In this document: positions 33,201 through 42,900 of the stretch, one piece after another | Numbering within the stretch: position 1 is the first letter of the stretch | Layout of the letters: the number at the start of each line of letters is the position of its first letter | Source of the DNA: Gymnogyps californianus | Lineage: Eukaryota > Chordata > Aves > Accipitriformes > Cathartidae | Direction: 5' to 3' | NCBI RefSeq assembly: GCF_018139145.2 | Contig: NC_059480.1 | Span: 16,368,428 to 16,432,427, forward strand | DNA length: 64,000 nt | Translations under genes and position numbers: made by a program | Notes under the pieces: generated by a model | Told to the model about the DNA's origin: nothing | Seen by the model: only the letters and a program-made list of their open reading frames with translations | Database searches by the model: none

Positions 33201-35211
33201 CGGTTTCTCCCAGGAATACCATCCTATCAAGGTTCTGACTGTGGAGACAGTATAGCCCATGGCATAATTAAGTTTAGTTTATAACTAAGTTAAGTTTATA
33301 AGCAAGGTAAAATTATTCCATCTAACTCTTTTTTTCAGTGAAAAGTTCAAATTTGAACATATATTTCTTGAATGTGTCTGTTTTGTCAATTATCCCTTTT
33401 GATAAGGATTAATTTTTCCTTTTTTTATGTTTTGGGTGCTTTCTGTTTTATGTTTTGTTTTGTCATCTTCCAATGATGTGTTTTATTAATTTACGTTAGA
33501 ATAATGATCTAATTTTTTTCAAATTTATTAATTAAAAAGTTGTGGGGAGGGGGTTTAAAGGTGAAATACAAAATTAAACACTTCAGGTTGGATGAAACGT
33601 TCTGTTAAACTAAGTGTGAAGGGTCCTTTTTAATTAAATATTTTGATTTTCTGTCTCTCATCCAAAAGAAAGTAAAGATAATTGTTTCTCATCAGCTTAA
33701 AGACATTTTTTACTATTCCAGCCTTGCCCATGAAACTGAACTATTAATTATTTCCTCAGCTCTGTGGATTGAGCACGAGGTAAAAAAGCCTGTAAAAAAA
33801 TAGCAGACTTTCCTTTTACATCCTATTCTGAGTTGACAGTGCGGCATGTCCCCCTTCCCATGCCAAGACCTGGGTCCTGGCAGTAGAAAAGGTCTCCTTC
33901 ATTGGGCACAGCAGGGAGACATGGCCACCCCTCCATGTCATGTAGAGGAGGGTCCAGTGTGAAACCATCACAGGAGGTGTCTGAGCAATGAATTCATGAC
34001 GTGGTGGGGAGCTTCCTTGTTATTCCTGCCTTCCTTTGACCATCCCTGGATGCCTGAAGGGCCCTTATCCTGGGATAATGACAACTGAGGTGGATTAATG
34101 AGCTCAAAGCCAGTCAGTCTGCTGCTCTGAGCACCCTCTAGCCAGGATCACACCTGCCCCAGTATGACTTACCTTTGCATCCTCCCTCTTTGTCAGGCTG
34201 CCCCGTTCCCCTCCGTACCCCGCTCACCTGCCAAATGCTGCTGGCAGCAACAGCACAGAGGAGTGCCGTACAGCCAGGCGGGAGCTCTCATTTCATGCTG
34301 TACTAAGTGAGAATGCGGTCAAAGCACAGGCCTTATTTACATTGTCAAATTCTTCTCTTTCAGGGACTGGGTTGTTGCAGAGACTGTAAAGACACAAAAT
34401 AGTCATATCCATGTGTTTAAACACAGGGTGGAAGAAAAAGTATCTTTTACAAGGATAGTAGTAACCATCTTGCCCATCTAAAATCTGAGATCAGAAACAT
34501 GTTGCTTCCAGGTAACTAGAAATTCAGATTTTAATCTTCTCTCTCCACCTCTTTTTTTTTTAATAGAAACTGCTATCCTGCCATGGCCAAAAAACGTGTG
34601 CTATTCTCAAAAGCACCAAGAGGAGATTAAAAGAGGACCACTGCTTTGTTCCTCAAGAAACTCCTCATGCTTCCAAAGCTAGAAGGAACCTCTTTAATGA
34701 ATTCACTGCCTGTGAAGAGCAAGCCAGCCCTGCTGTGGACAGCTGGGTCTTGCAGACTTTAGGATTAAAAGATGTCAACACCATTGATGAAACTTCAGCT
34801 AACTACAGTGCCCTGTCCTCAGACCTTGGAAAAGACACATACTGCCTGAGCCCTGGTGAAGCAATAGACTATGACCACAGTGAAGGAGCAGCTGCAGTGT
34901 ATAGCTGCAGCCACGTGCCTCCAGCTAACAGCAGTATGCATCCATGCAGTGAGGACTCTCCCTTCCTTCCTCAGTTTTCTTCAGCACCATGTGTCTCCTC
35001 ATCAGTACCAAGTGTTTCCTCCCTCCCAGCGTATGGGTTGCCTTATTTGACTGGTGATTTGTCACCCAACAAAACAGAAGTGGCCTTCACAACATCTCTA
35101 AGTCCTCACCGCAACGTGAGAACGCACACCTTCCACCAAGGACAAGCCTTCGTGCGCAGGGATGATGATGGAGGATGGAGATTCACCTGGGTGCCCAAGC
35201 AGGCTGAATAA
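30221..35211 (+). CDS. GMNC: Geminin coiled-coil domain-containing protein 1 (GEMC1), five coding exons
   Basis: Coding join: 30221-30223, 31144-31303, 31409-31494, 32915-33031, 34567-35211; all introns are GT/AG and the phases agree. The product is 336 residues, close to the roughly 334 I recall for human GEMC1. Seen: residues 73-83 read QLSSQLYRNKQ. A geminin-type coiled coil lies at 84-122, including KEEELARLHEENN. A basic stretch lies at 137-144 (KSTKRRLK), a conserved block at 179-192 (VDSWVLQTLGLKDV), and the C-terminal domain at about 305-336 ends in GGWRFTWVPKQAE. Known of the family: GEMC1 acts in the nucleus, pairs through its coiled coil with Geminin and Multicilin, and its C-terminal domain binds E2F4/5-DP1. 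It activates MCIDAS, FOXJ1 and other multiciliation genes downstream of Notch inhibition. Xenopus GEMC1 was also described as a TopBP1/Cdc45 partner in replication initiation. SP sites in LSPNK and LSPHR could be CDK targets (inference). The reading frame is intact, and no other protein gene was found in the window. Confidence 0.95.
30224..31143 (+). other. GMNC: GMNC intron 1
   Basis: This 920-base GTAAGT...AG intron has a second half that forms most of a CpG island. It includes a run of 19 G at 30820-30838 and contains an in-frame ATG at 31015 that could serve a downstream start. Confidence 0.75.
30820..30838 (+). repeat. Run of 19 consecutive G
   Basis: The homopolymer lies in intron 1 of GMNC within the CpG island and is followed by further G-rich DNA. 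It is a potential G-quadruplex and a likely site of sequencing or length error. Confidence 0.9.
31144..31303 (+). CDS. GMNC: GMNC coding exon 2 (N-terminal region, residues 2-55)
   Basis: The exon follows a pyrimidine-rich acceptor (CCCTCCGCAG) and ends at G|GTAAGT in phase 1; Gly55 is split across the intron. It encodes PCPEPEFAGG and KETWAAVCAAE, which line up in spacing with PCQDQYFVGG and TETWVSFWAAG of the mammalian protein (from memory). The DNA is extremely GC-rich and lies inside a CpG island, and the encoded segment is unusually rich in Gly, Pro, Ala and Arg. The start side is less certain than exons 3-5 because conservation is weak. Confidence 0.82.
31409..31494 (+). CDS. GMNC: GMNC coding exon 3 (residues 55-83)
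   Basis: The acceptor is CCCCCCAG and the donor CAG|GTAAAG. The exon restores Gly55 and then encodes 28 residues ending QLSSQLYRNKQ, the segment directly before the coiled coil and nearly invariant in the family as I recall it. The preceding intron is only 105 bases. Confidence 0.93.
31495..32914 (+). other. GMNC: GMNC intron 3
   Basis: This 1,420-base GTAAAG...AG intron starts inside the GC-rich island, with C runs at 31509-31518 and about 31539-31549. It then becomes ordinary AT-leaning DNA with an ancient amniote repeat around 32368-32470. No extra exon was recognised. Confidence 0.85.
32368..32470 (-). mobile_element. Ancient amniote interspersed repeat in GMNC intron 3
   Basis: Read in reverse it matches the repeat at 58510-58636: CAGCTCTGTATATGTACTGG, GACTGGCACAGTAGGGTCC and GTACTACTGTATCATAAAG parallel the phrases TGTGTTTGTACAGCGCCTAG, CACAATGGGGTCC and GCTACTGTAATACAAAT of a repeat common in turtles and birds. 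Exact family not assigned. Confidence 0.5.
32915..33031 (+). CDS. GMNC: GMNC coding exon 4 (geminin coiled coil, residues 84-122)
   Basis: The acceptor is TATTCCACAG and the donor AAG|GTATTG; the exon has exactly 39 codons with phase 0 on both sides. It starts LQDTLLQKEEELARLHEENN and ends IKCLEEKAK, giving regular hydrophobic heptads with an Asn pair in the middle. This is the dimerisation module shared by Geminin, Multicilin and GEMC1 and is the strongest single identifier of the gene. Confidence 0.97.
33032..34566 (+). other. GMNC: GMNC intron 4
   Basis: This is a 1,535-base GTATTG...AG intron. It is AT-rich at 33300-33800 and closes with a T-rich polypyrimidine tract. I saw no repeat or additional exon in it. 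Confidence 0.88.
34567..35211 (+). CDS. GMNC: GMNC coding exon 5 (residues 123-336 and stop)
   Basis: The acceptor is a T-rich tract ending TTTTTAATAG. The frame runs 214 codons to TAA at 35209-35211. It begins KLLS, continues with a basic segment (KSTKRRLK), then FNEFTACEEQ, WVLQTLGLKD, NYSAL and LSPNKTEVAF. It ends with the Multicilin-like TFHQGQAFVRRDDDGGWRF block followed by TWVPKQAE. In the family this C-terminal domain contacts E2F4/5-DP1. The linker between residues about 195 and 275 is Ser- and Pro-rich and probably disordered (inference). Confidence 0.96.
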   Translation, partial: KLLSCHGQKTCAILKSTKRRLKEDHCFVPQETPHASKARRNLFNEFTACEEQASPAVDSWVLQTLGLKDVNTIDETSANYSALSSDLGKDTYCLSPGEAIDYDHSEGAAAVYSCSHVPPANSSMHPCSEDSPFLPQFSSAPCVSSSVPSVSSLPAYGLPYLTGDLSPNKTEVAFTTSLSPHRNVRTHTFHQGQAFVRRDDDGGWRFTWVPKQAE

Positions 35212-35803
35212 TGCACCTGCATCGAGGGTCAGCCATAGGGGATGTAGGAGACAGACACTTCATCTTGTGCTTGAGACAGGTTCAGGCATCAAAAATGAGC
35301 CCTTCTGGGCTGTGTTCAGTGCTACTCTGTCACCTACCCACTCCTCATTCCCTCCCAGATTTTCACACGTGTGGCTCCAGATTGCACTTGGACAATTATC
35401 TGCCCCAGGCCAGATGTACAAACTGGATCCACTTCTCTTGTGCCTGTGTTGAGATACCTGCTTTTACTTGCTTCATGGTTTTTCTATCATCAGCTATTCC
35501 TTGTTGATTGGTAGTTTCCAGGCTGGAGTGCTTTCAGCTTTGATGATCACTCCCACGTGCACCAAACTGGAAAGCATTTTGGGAATACAGTTTGGAAATA
35601 GCACCTCTCTCACAGATATCCACAGATGACAAAGGAGGCATAGGTTGGAGGCTGAGGATCAGCAGTTTCTAAGTGATTTGTGTCTCTCTTGGCTACACAG
35701 ATTGCCTTGGATTAAGGCAACCATGGGTATTTGTTAATGTGCTACACTAGGCTGACCTACCTGCAGTCGCATGGTGCTGTCATATTCTTTGATGATGCCT
35801 CAA

Positions 35804-35809
35804 AATAAA
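35804..35809 (+). terminator. Proximal GMNC polyadenylation signal candidate
   Basis: AATAAA lies 593 bases after the GMNC stop codon. The downstream GT-rich element is modest. This would give a short 3' UTR lacking both miR-34/449 sites. Confidence 0.4.
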
Positions 35810-36009
35810 CAGGATTTGCTTCTGTTGCCTGGAGGCTACTTAATTACAAGTGATTCAGCAAGTTCAGGGGATTTTCTTAAGGTGTGATTAAGAGGCTAAT
35901 GTGTTTACTGCATTGTCTTTTAAAGGTATTTTATCTATCAGATAAAAGGAGTTCAAAAAGTTTGAGCCCTGGAACAGGAACTAGAATTGGAGATGCTGTA
36001 GCGCAATGA

Positions 36010-36017
36010 CACTGCCA
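36010..36017 (+). promoter_or_regulatory. miR-34/449-type 8-mer target site
   Basis: CACTGCCA pairs with the miR-34/449 seed plus the flanking A. With the two preceding bases (36008-36017) the match to miR-34a extends to ten bases. It lies 800 bases after the GMNC stop and is functional only if the transcript passes the first AATAAA. Confidence 0.35.
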
Positions 36018-36449
36018 TCACCAGCCAAGGCCCTGGCCCAGTATATTAGTGGCAGAAATTTTCTCATCTGTGGGTCATGTACACTCAGAGCACTTCTTTC
36101 TTTTGCAAAGGATGCATTCCCCTTGCTTGCAGCATCCCACTAGTCTTTTGCTGGATTTTATTCCATGTTTACCTGCCTGATTTTGGAAGCCCTCATAAAA
36201 GGGAGCCGCTCCTGGCTTCATAAGCAATTTCTGTGGCTCCAGTGGGGCTTTTCTGCAACATCAAGACCTGCACTTGTGAAACTGGGGATTTTCTTTCTAG
36301 CGAACAACTTCTTGACCTCTTTGTCCTGATCTCTGAAATCACACAGAGATTTATCTGCAATCAACATCAGCCCAGAGTCAGGGCTGCTTCCTCCTCCTCC
36401 CATAACCCCATGCTTCCTATGGGAAATGTTTCTCCTAGTTTGGGGAAGC

Positions 36450-36600
36450 AGTATCACTTAGTGGTTAGAGTGAGTCTTTGGGAACCACAGCCTTCAACAC
36501 CAGCTCTTGCCTCTCCATGTCTCTGCCAGGCAGTGATGGGCTGAAGCTAAGACCATCACTACCTTGAGAATACTTTAAAAATCTCTGGAGAGAAGGTGTT
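36450..36600 (+). mobile_element. MIR-like SINE relic
   Basis: CACTTAGTGGTTAGAGTGAG then CACCAGCTCTTGCCTCTCCA follows the MIR order (tRNA-like AGTGGTTAGAGC, then CCGGCTCTGCCACT). It lies within the proposed GMNC 3' UTR. Confidence 0.42.
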
Positions 36601-37083
36601 CTAGCACTGCACAGGACTTGACTTTTAGTAACACTACTAATGATATGAAGTCAACTGACATGAAGTAAGCTCATCAGTAATGTTTTGTGTTACCTTTGTT
36701 TTCTGCTTTACAGTAGTTTGATACCTAAGTATTGAAAATAGAGTTATTTTCTTATTCTTGCTTTCAGAATGGTCCCAGTGACATTGAGGAAGTACTTAAG
36801 TAAAAATAACCATAACTGAGGATTTCCTTCCAGTGGCTTATTTTCCTATAGAAGGCTGGATATTCCTTTATTTTTAGAGGATAAAAATATCTCCTAAATA
36901 GCCTCTTGTGCCTTAGAATTACAATATTTGGGATTCTCCATCAGGAGCAGTAGTGATTTCCCAAAAGACTTTTAAATAAACAAACTCTGTATTTCTAGGT
37001 AGTTAATTTAAAGTCAGTCATGGGGCAGACTTCCAGAATAGGCAATTTGAAAGCATTGATTGTAGGCATTATTGCACTGGATT

Positions 37084-37168
37084 TAAAAAACAAAAACAAA
37101 ACCACCCAAAAAACCAAAAAATCAAAAACAACAACAACAGCAAACCAACAACCCCAAAACAAACAATG
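37084..37168 (+). repeat. A/C-rich low-complexity tract
   Basis: A-rich sequence has CC and CAACAA interruptions. It resembles the tracts at 17060 and 20550, so the same kind of simple sequence recurs in the window. Confidence 0.8.
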
Positions 37169-38867
37169 CACATGGAATAAATGCAAGTATTTTGGGGGGG
37201 ATTTTTTTGTAGTCAGTAAAAACGTGGCCAGCTGATGAAGACTAGTCAGACAAGACCACTGTTTCTATAGCACTTTTCTGCTTTTCAATGAAAGCAGAAG
37301 AAAAATTCTGTCCGACAGACAACTCATTTCTTTCTCAAGGCATTTCTTTTCTATTAATCTCCTCTTGCCCTACTATATAAGGTAGCATTGAAGAAAATAC
37401 TGCTGTCACTGGAGTTTTTATTGGTGTGTGTGGTAGCGTAGAAAGGTCAGGTGAGTGCCTGACCTTAACATGAATATGTGATGGGAGACCCTGGTATGTG
37501 TGGTGTGGGGGATGAACAGCATGCCAGGAATAGACAGTGTGGCCAGAGGATTACACCCAACACAGCTGTAGATGCCACATCTTTCAAAGCGGCTGCAAAA
37601 CATAAGTAGAGAAAGATCTGTCTATGTTTTCTAATACTAATGAATGCTATTACTTATGTATTTCAATGCTATGGAGTCAGCAGCAGTAATAAGTACATTT
37701 GTCCTCTCAGCAAATATTAAATCAGGGTTTTTTTCTCTAAAGAGAGAGAAGCTTTCCACCTGTTTGATATTTCCTTTCCACATTTTTATATCACTGCATG
37801 TGAGAACTTCTCCTGCAGAGAGCCAGAACAAAAGTGTCAGATCTTTGGTACAATCACCAAGTAGGACTTCAGTAGGAACGAACTGATGGTTGAACCTTTG
37901 CCAGCCTTTTGTAAAGGGGTGACTTGCCTCTTGTCTCATAGCAAATAAATTATACATGTAAGTGAATAGCTCAATGAATAATTTACTTGAATGAATCCTC
38001 GTCTTTTCCTCTGGATTCCTGAATTTTACTCAGCGTGAAGGTGTTGAGTCCTGTGGCAGGGATTTCTGTCTGAGCCTGGCTTACTGGAGTTCATTTGGGT
38101 AGAGGGCCCCATGGTGCTGCTCCTGTCAGCTGATGGGTACTTCTGACCTGCACATGCAAACTTAAAGTTCTGGTTTAGACAACTGCTTGAGCAAAGGTCT
38201 CTGTGTTAATAATGCTGCTGATCACTGTAGCAGAAGGAGCACGCTGCAAAGGAAAAGGAAAAATCTCCAAAGCATTTTAGCAAATAACTAAGGGTGATTT
38301 ATTTTTCCCTGACAGCATCATTTGAGCTAGTATTTCCTGAGTTATCATGAAGAACAACAGAAACAAGTTACTCTAACACCAACCCACAGCAAGCAAGTCA
38401 GCCCCAAGGTGAGGAATGAGACTTTCCTGCTTTTTTGTTTCTCTATAATACTCCCACTGAGTTCAGTGGTGCAATTCTCATTGAGGACAAGTCTCAGTGA
38501 CCAAACCGTTCCTTTAGATAAATGTCGCTCCTATTGCCAAAAGAAAGCCTTTATTCAGCATACCTCACTCTAAACTGCCTGGTTCCTCTGAAAATCCTGC
38601 ATTCATACAGGTATAATAGATGTGGAAAATGAATACGGGATTGAAGACATCTTACAGCAGATTACTGTCAAATGGTGGGATATGGAGGACAGTTACTGAC
38701 TGGGCTGGTGCTGGTTTGACATGTTGATTTGCCCTGCTGTGTCCCCATGACTTCCTTGGGCCTGAAAGCAGTAAAGCTGCATTAGTGTGGTGCTGCTTCC
38801 AGCTTATTTGCTTTTACCTCTTGGTAGGGCTCATGACCTTAGGTGCAGGCTGGGGCTGCAGCAGCAA

Positions 38868-38875
38868 CACTGCCA
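38868..38875 (+). promoter_or_regulatory. Second miR-34/449-type 8-mer target site
   Basis: CACTGCCA occurs again, preceded by A, which gives nine matched bases to miR-34a and miR-449a. It is in the same strand as GMNC and within the proposed long 3' UTR. Confidence 0.33.
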
Positions 38876-39924
38876 CTAACTTGATACTATAGTGAGTCTG
38901 AATCTAGCTCGTCAGTGTGTAGGCACACAGTGTAGATGCACCCTAGATTGAACTTGTAAAAATCAGCCATAGAAATGGAGCCTAACACACCATCTTTTTC
39001 TTCATGAGATAAAATTCTGGAAATGCTTATTTGCTTTTAATTACTGTCCAGTTTTCATCACAGTTCTTTGGCCTGCAAAGACATGGGAGAGAAGGTCTTG
39101 CCTGTACAAAACCTAGACTGAGCTTTGAGATGGGGGTTCAGGCCCGGTTTGTGCCCGATGCTGCCTGTTTGTCCTTTTGTATCCATTCCCAGTGAGTGAA
39201 ACAGAGCCAAAGCCACCCTGCTACTCATGAAAAGCGTGAGGTAAAGCCCAGGGAAGCCTGTGACACTTTCCTATTCCACAGAGGTAGCTAGAGATCAATA
39301 GGAATGAAAGCAAGAAGTGGAAACAAAATTCACACAGCCATCACAACTAGGTAGCCAGGAGATAGCAGAGATGAAGAGTTTCAGCTTAGTACTGTACTTC
39401 TAACTTAAAAAACCAAATCAGGCAGCTGGAATAGAGGAGCAGGAGGCAGTTCTGGGTTCTGATGTTGCACTTTGTTTCCATGCTTCGGTTTCTACAGAAT
39501 CCACCACTGGACCAGTTCATAGCATTTTAACAAGAAAACATGATTCTTGCTGCTGCAAACTGTGAGAAGTTCCCTCTTGCCCAGGATCAGTACCAGGCCC
39601 ATATACCTCCGGGATGGGGAAGTGTGACTTGAGTGGCCCAGGATCCCAGGAGGTTTTTTGAGCAGTGGTGAACTTCGTTGTCTGTAAATATCCATCTTGT
39701 ATTAACATATTTGGTTTATTTTTTTATTTGAAGTTTGTTTGCTTTATTATGTGAATGTAACATGTGCAGCTGCACACTTTAAAACAATCCACGTTTTTAG
39801 AAAGGTATGCTAATAGAAATTGAAGTTAATTTAACACTTAATATGTTGATGTTCATGATTTTTGTGATTGAAAAAGGCCATGATTTGTAAATGTCAATTT
39901 TACCAGTGTCATTAAGTTATGTCT

Positions 39925-39930
39925 AATAAA
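39925..39930 (+). terminator. Distal GMNC polyadenylation signal candidate
   Basis: AATAAA lies at the end of an AT-rich block (about 39700-39950) containing many TTTGTAA and ATGTTGATG-type words, as is usual at the 3' ends of long vertebrate UTRs. If used, the 3' UTR would be about 4.7 kb. Confidence 0.4.
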
Positions 39931-39950
39931 ACTTAACATCTAATTGATGC

Positions 39951-42900
39951 AATTCTTTCTGCCCACTTCAGCATCTATTAAACAATGCAGCTGTTGCTCA
40001 CACTGCACAGCACCACACCTGGCACCTACACACCCCCCTCCAAGGGACCTTTATTTCCTGCAAGCACAAGTGTCCACACAAGGAGGTGCAATTTTTGATC
40101 ATAACGTAACAGAGGTAAAGATGTAACAGCCACAGGTATGCTCATGTCAGTCTGGGCTTGCACAGCATATTGCAGTGATCCATTATTGTTTTGACTCAGA
40201 AATAAATTCCATGCCAGAAAATGATTAGGACAGCCCTCTGAAGCATTGTGCTTCTCTTCTATTATTTTTGCAGCATCAGTCTCTCTCACTTAATAGAGTT
40301 ACCCCTTCTTTCTTAGGCAGCTGAGCGTCCTGATCCAGGGCAACCTGATTCATCATAGTGCTCTGAGTACTCCAGATTTTGACTCTGAACTGATGAATTG
40401 TAAAATGGCACTGAGGTGTCGTATAAAGAGGCTGGAGAGAGAAAAAGCATGAGTAAAGAATTCAAACCTCTATTTAGTCAGCTATACTTGACAACAAAAG
40501 TAAAGTGTGTTACTTATTAACTTTCCTTTCTGATCATGGGCAGGTTTATTAGTAACCATGCACCAGCTGGGACCAGAGAGATCTATTTTTCATTGGAATG
40601 TGAGTTTCTTTATTGATTATGAAAAGATACGAAGTGAGCCTTCCTTAATCTCTTTTGCTCTCCTCTAGAAGCCACAATAAGTCTATTAGATGATTCATAA
40701 ACACTCTGGCTTGTTGCCAGGTAGCTGACATCCCATCATAAAGAGAGCAGTCTATATTTGTGGAGTGAGGAGGTGTGATTCACCTAAAATGCCATCTCTC
40801 CAGTCATTCCTCTGCTTCATTAGTTGTGCATCATTGAATTATTTCAAGGCTAAATATTTACATGCAGTGCAGCCCAAGGAAATCAGTATAATAATGGTGC
40901 ACAAGCAACAGATTATAAAAATCAGTAGAGGCATGAAGATCTGGGAGGTCTGAGGTCCCTATTTTCCCCAATTTATTCAAAAATCCCACTCAAACTGTAG
41001 CTGTAATACTGGTATGGTTAGCTGAAACTCCCAACGACTGCCTCAGAAGCTGTTATTAGTCCAAGAACACTCTAAATATTCATTTACTAAACAACGTTTG
41101 CATGTCTAACATCTTCCACCACCACATTATTCCCTGTTAACGATCACAGAACACAGGGCCAGGAATTGGGAGTGTGGGAGCTATATGACACTTTCAGGGG
41201 CACAAAATATGTCATCAGATGAGCTGGAATGCAGGCCAGGAATCCTAGCCTCTAGCCGTGCTGACTGAAGGCCTAACGGCACATTAGAGAGCCCACACGT
41301 GCAGTCAACGTCCCAGATGTGCCACCAAAGCCCCCCCTGTGCAGATGACAGCAGCCAGGCAGCTGAGGCCCCAGTGGGGCAGTTGCACACCCGGACGTGC
41401 AACTGGGGGCTGTTGGTTCCCCCTTGCGTGGCTGAGGCCCCAAGCTTTCACAGCTGTGGACTTCAGCTGAGGGTGTTTCATTCCACGGCTGCGCAGCTTC
41501 GGTGCCAGCCGGGCACCCGACAGCCCAGCCCTGCGCCCCGAGCCCCCGCTGTGCCGGCGAGGCCCGGCCCGCGGCCCCGGCGGCTCTGGCCAGGGTGCTG
41601 AAACGGGCGCGCCGCTCCCGCGGCCGCTGCGCCCTCCCTCATCGGCGCCGTGGGGGTGCGGAGGTTGCGAGAGAATCAGGGCGAGCAAGCAAGCGTCCCC
41701 CGCCGGAGAGAGATCCCGCAGTATCAGGCCCAAACGTTGTGCAATCCACGCGAGCTGAGGCGGGGGGAAGACCCCTGTCCAGTTGCCAGCAGGTACCGGT
41801 GCTCGAAGGAGCCTGTCACAGGCGATGGCCTTTGGTTAGAAGAATGATCTTTCATTAGTCTCTTGAGGTAATCTCTGCCTGATGAAGTAGACTGGGGTTA
41901 AGGAACCAGAAAGAAATACTGCATGCACAGGGCTGCGTTCCTTGGTAAACTACTGGCACAGTTTACAGGTATAAGCATTGCTGGGCTCCTCTGCCCAGAC
42001 TGTGAGGTAGCTGGGTAACAGGCAGGCTCATTCCATAGGCTGCATGCATGGCCAAGTATCCTACTACATATCCCTGCACTTAGAGAAAGTGTCAACTGGA
42101 AAGCTTCCCTTACCAGTGTTATGAACTGCAGTTTATTCCAGATACAGAAGGAAGAAATTATCAACTGCCTCCCAGCTAGGACAGAGAAACCAAGAAATCC
42201 CTGTGACCTTTGAGAAGTAGCACGCTTTGTAACATTTGAAGCATTTCATGTTTTATTGAGTATTGAGCTCCAGGTATTAAGCTTGATACTACAGAAACAC
42301 TTGTTACTAGAGGATTAATCGTATAACAGAGTAATGATTATTTTATGTAGACTATCCAGATAGGAAAATGGGCTCCATTATATTGGAGATTGTATTCAAA
42401 ACCTTAACCGCTCTGTAGTGAATTCTGTTCACATTTCCACTGGCTCGGATCCCAAAATAGCATCCCTCTTTGCTAAAAGGTTTTTCCAAGTTACACTATT
42501 ATAAGTGGGACCTGAAATATATAAAGTGTTTCTGCACTCTTTTCCCAACATTTACTCTGGAATTACATGACAGACAGCTGCTAAAAGGATTCAGTAATCA
42601 AGAGACAGAAAGTAAGAACTACCTTGCCACTGCTCTCCTATTCTTTGCCTGTTTAGTCCCATTTGAAATCCAGCAGCACAAAATTATCTGACAATTTCAA
42701 TCAATGGTAAAAAGAAAAGGAAAAAAGGAAAATCTATGTAAATAGAAAGCTTCTATGCAGATCTGGATTTTAAAAAAAGTTGACATCTCTTTCGGTTATA
42801 AAACCGCACAGTTCCAAGACACAAGTAACTCCTCTTCCTAAGAAATACACACTCCTGGCCAGCCCTAGACAAAATCCTAACCTGACAATAGTGTAACCCA

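Larger units (their letters stand above)
35212..39950 (+). other. GMNC: GMNC 3' flank, probably long 3' UTR
   Basis: No other gene was recognised. AATAAA signals lie at 35804-35809, 36975-36980, 37944-37949 and 39925-39930. The last follows about 230 bases of AT-rich sequence typical of a mature 3' end. The stretch also holds a MIR-like relic (36450-36600), an A/C-rich tract (37084-37168) and two miR-34/449-type 8-mers. Which polyadenylation site is used cannot be told from the sequence. Confidence 0.5.
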
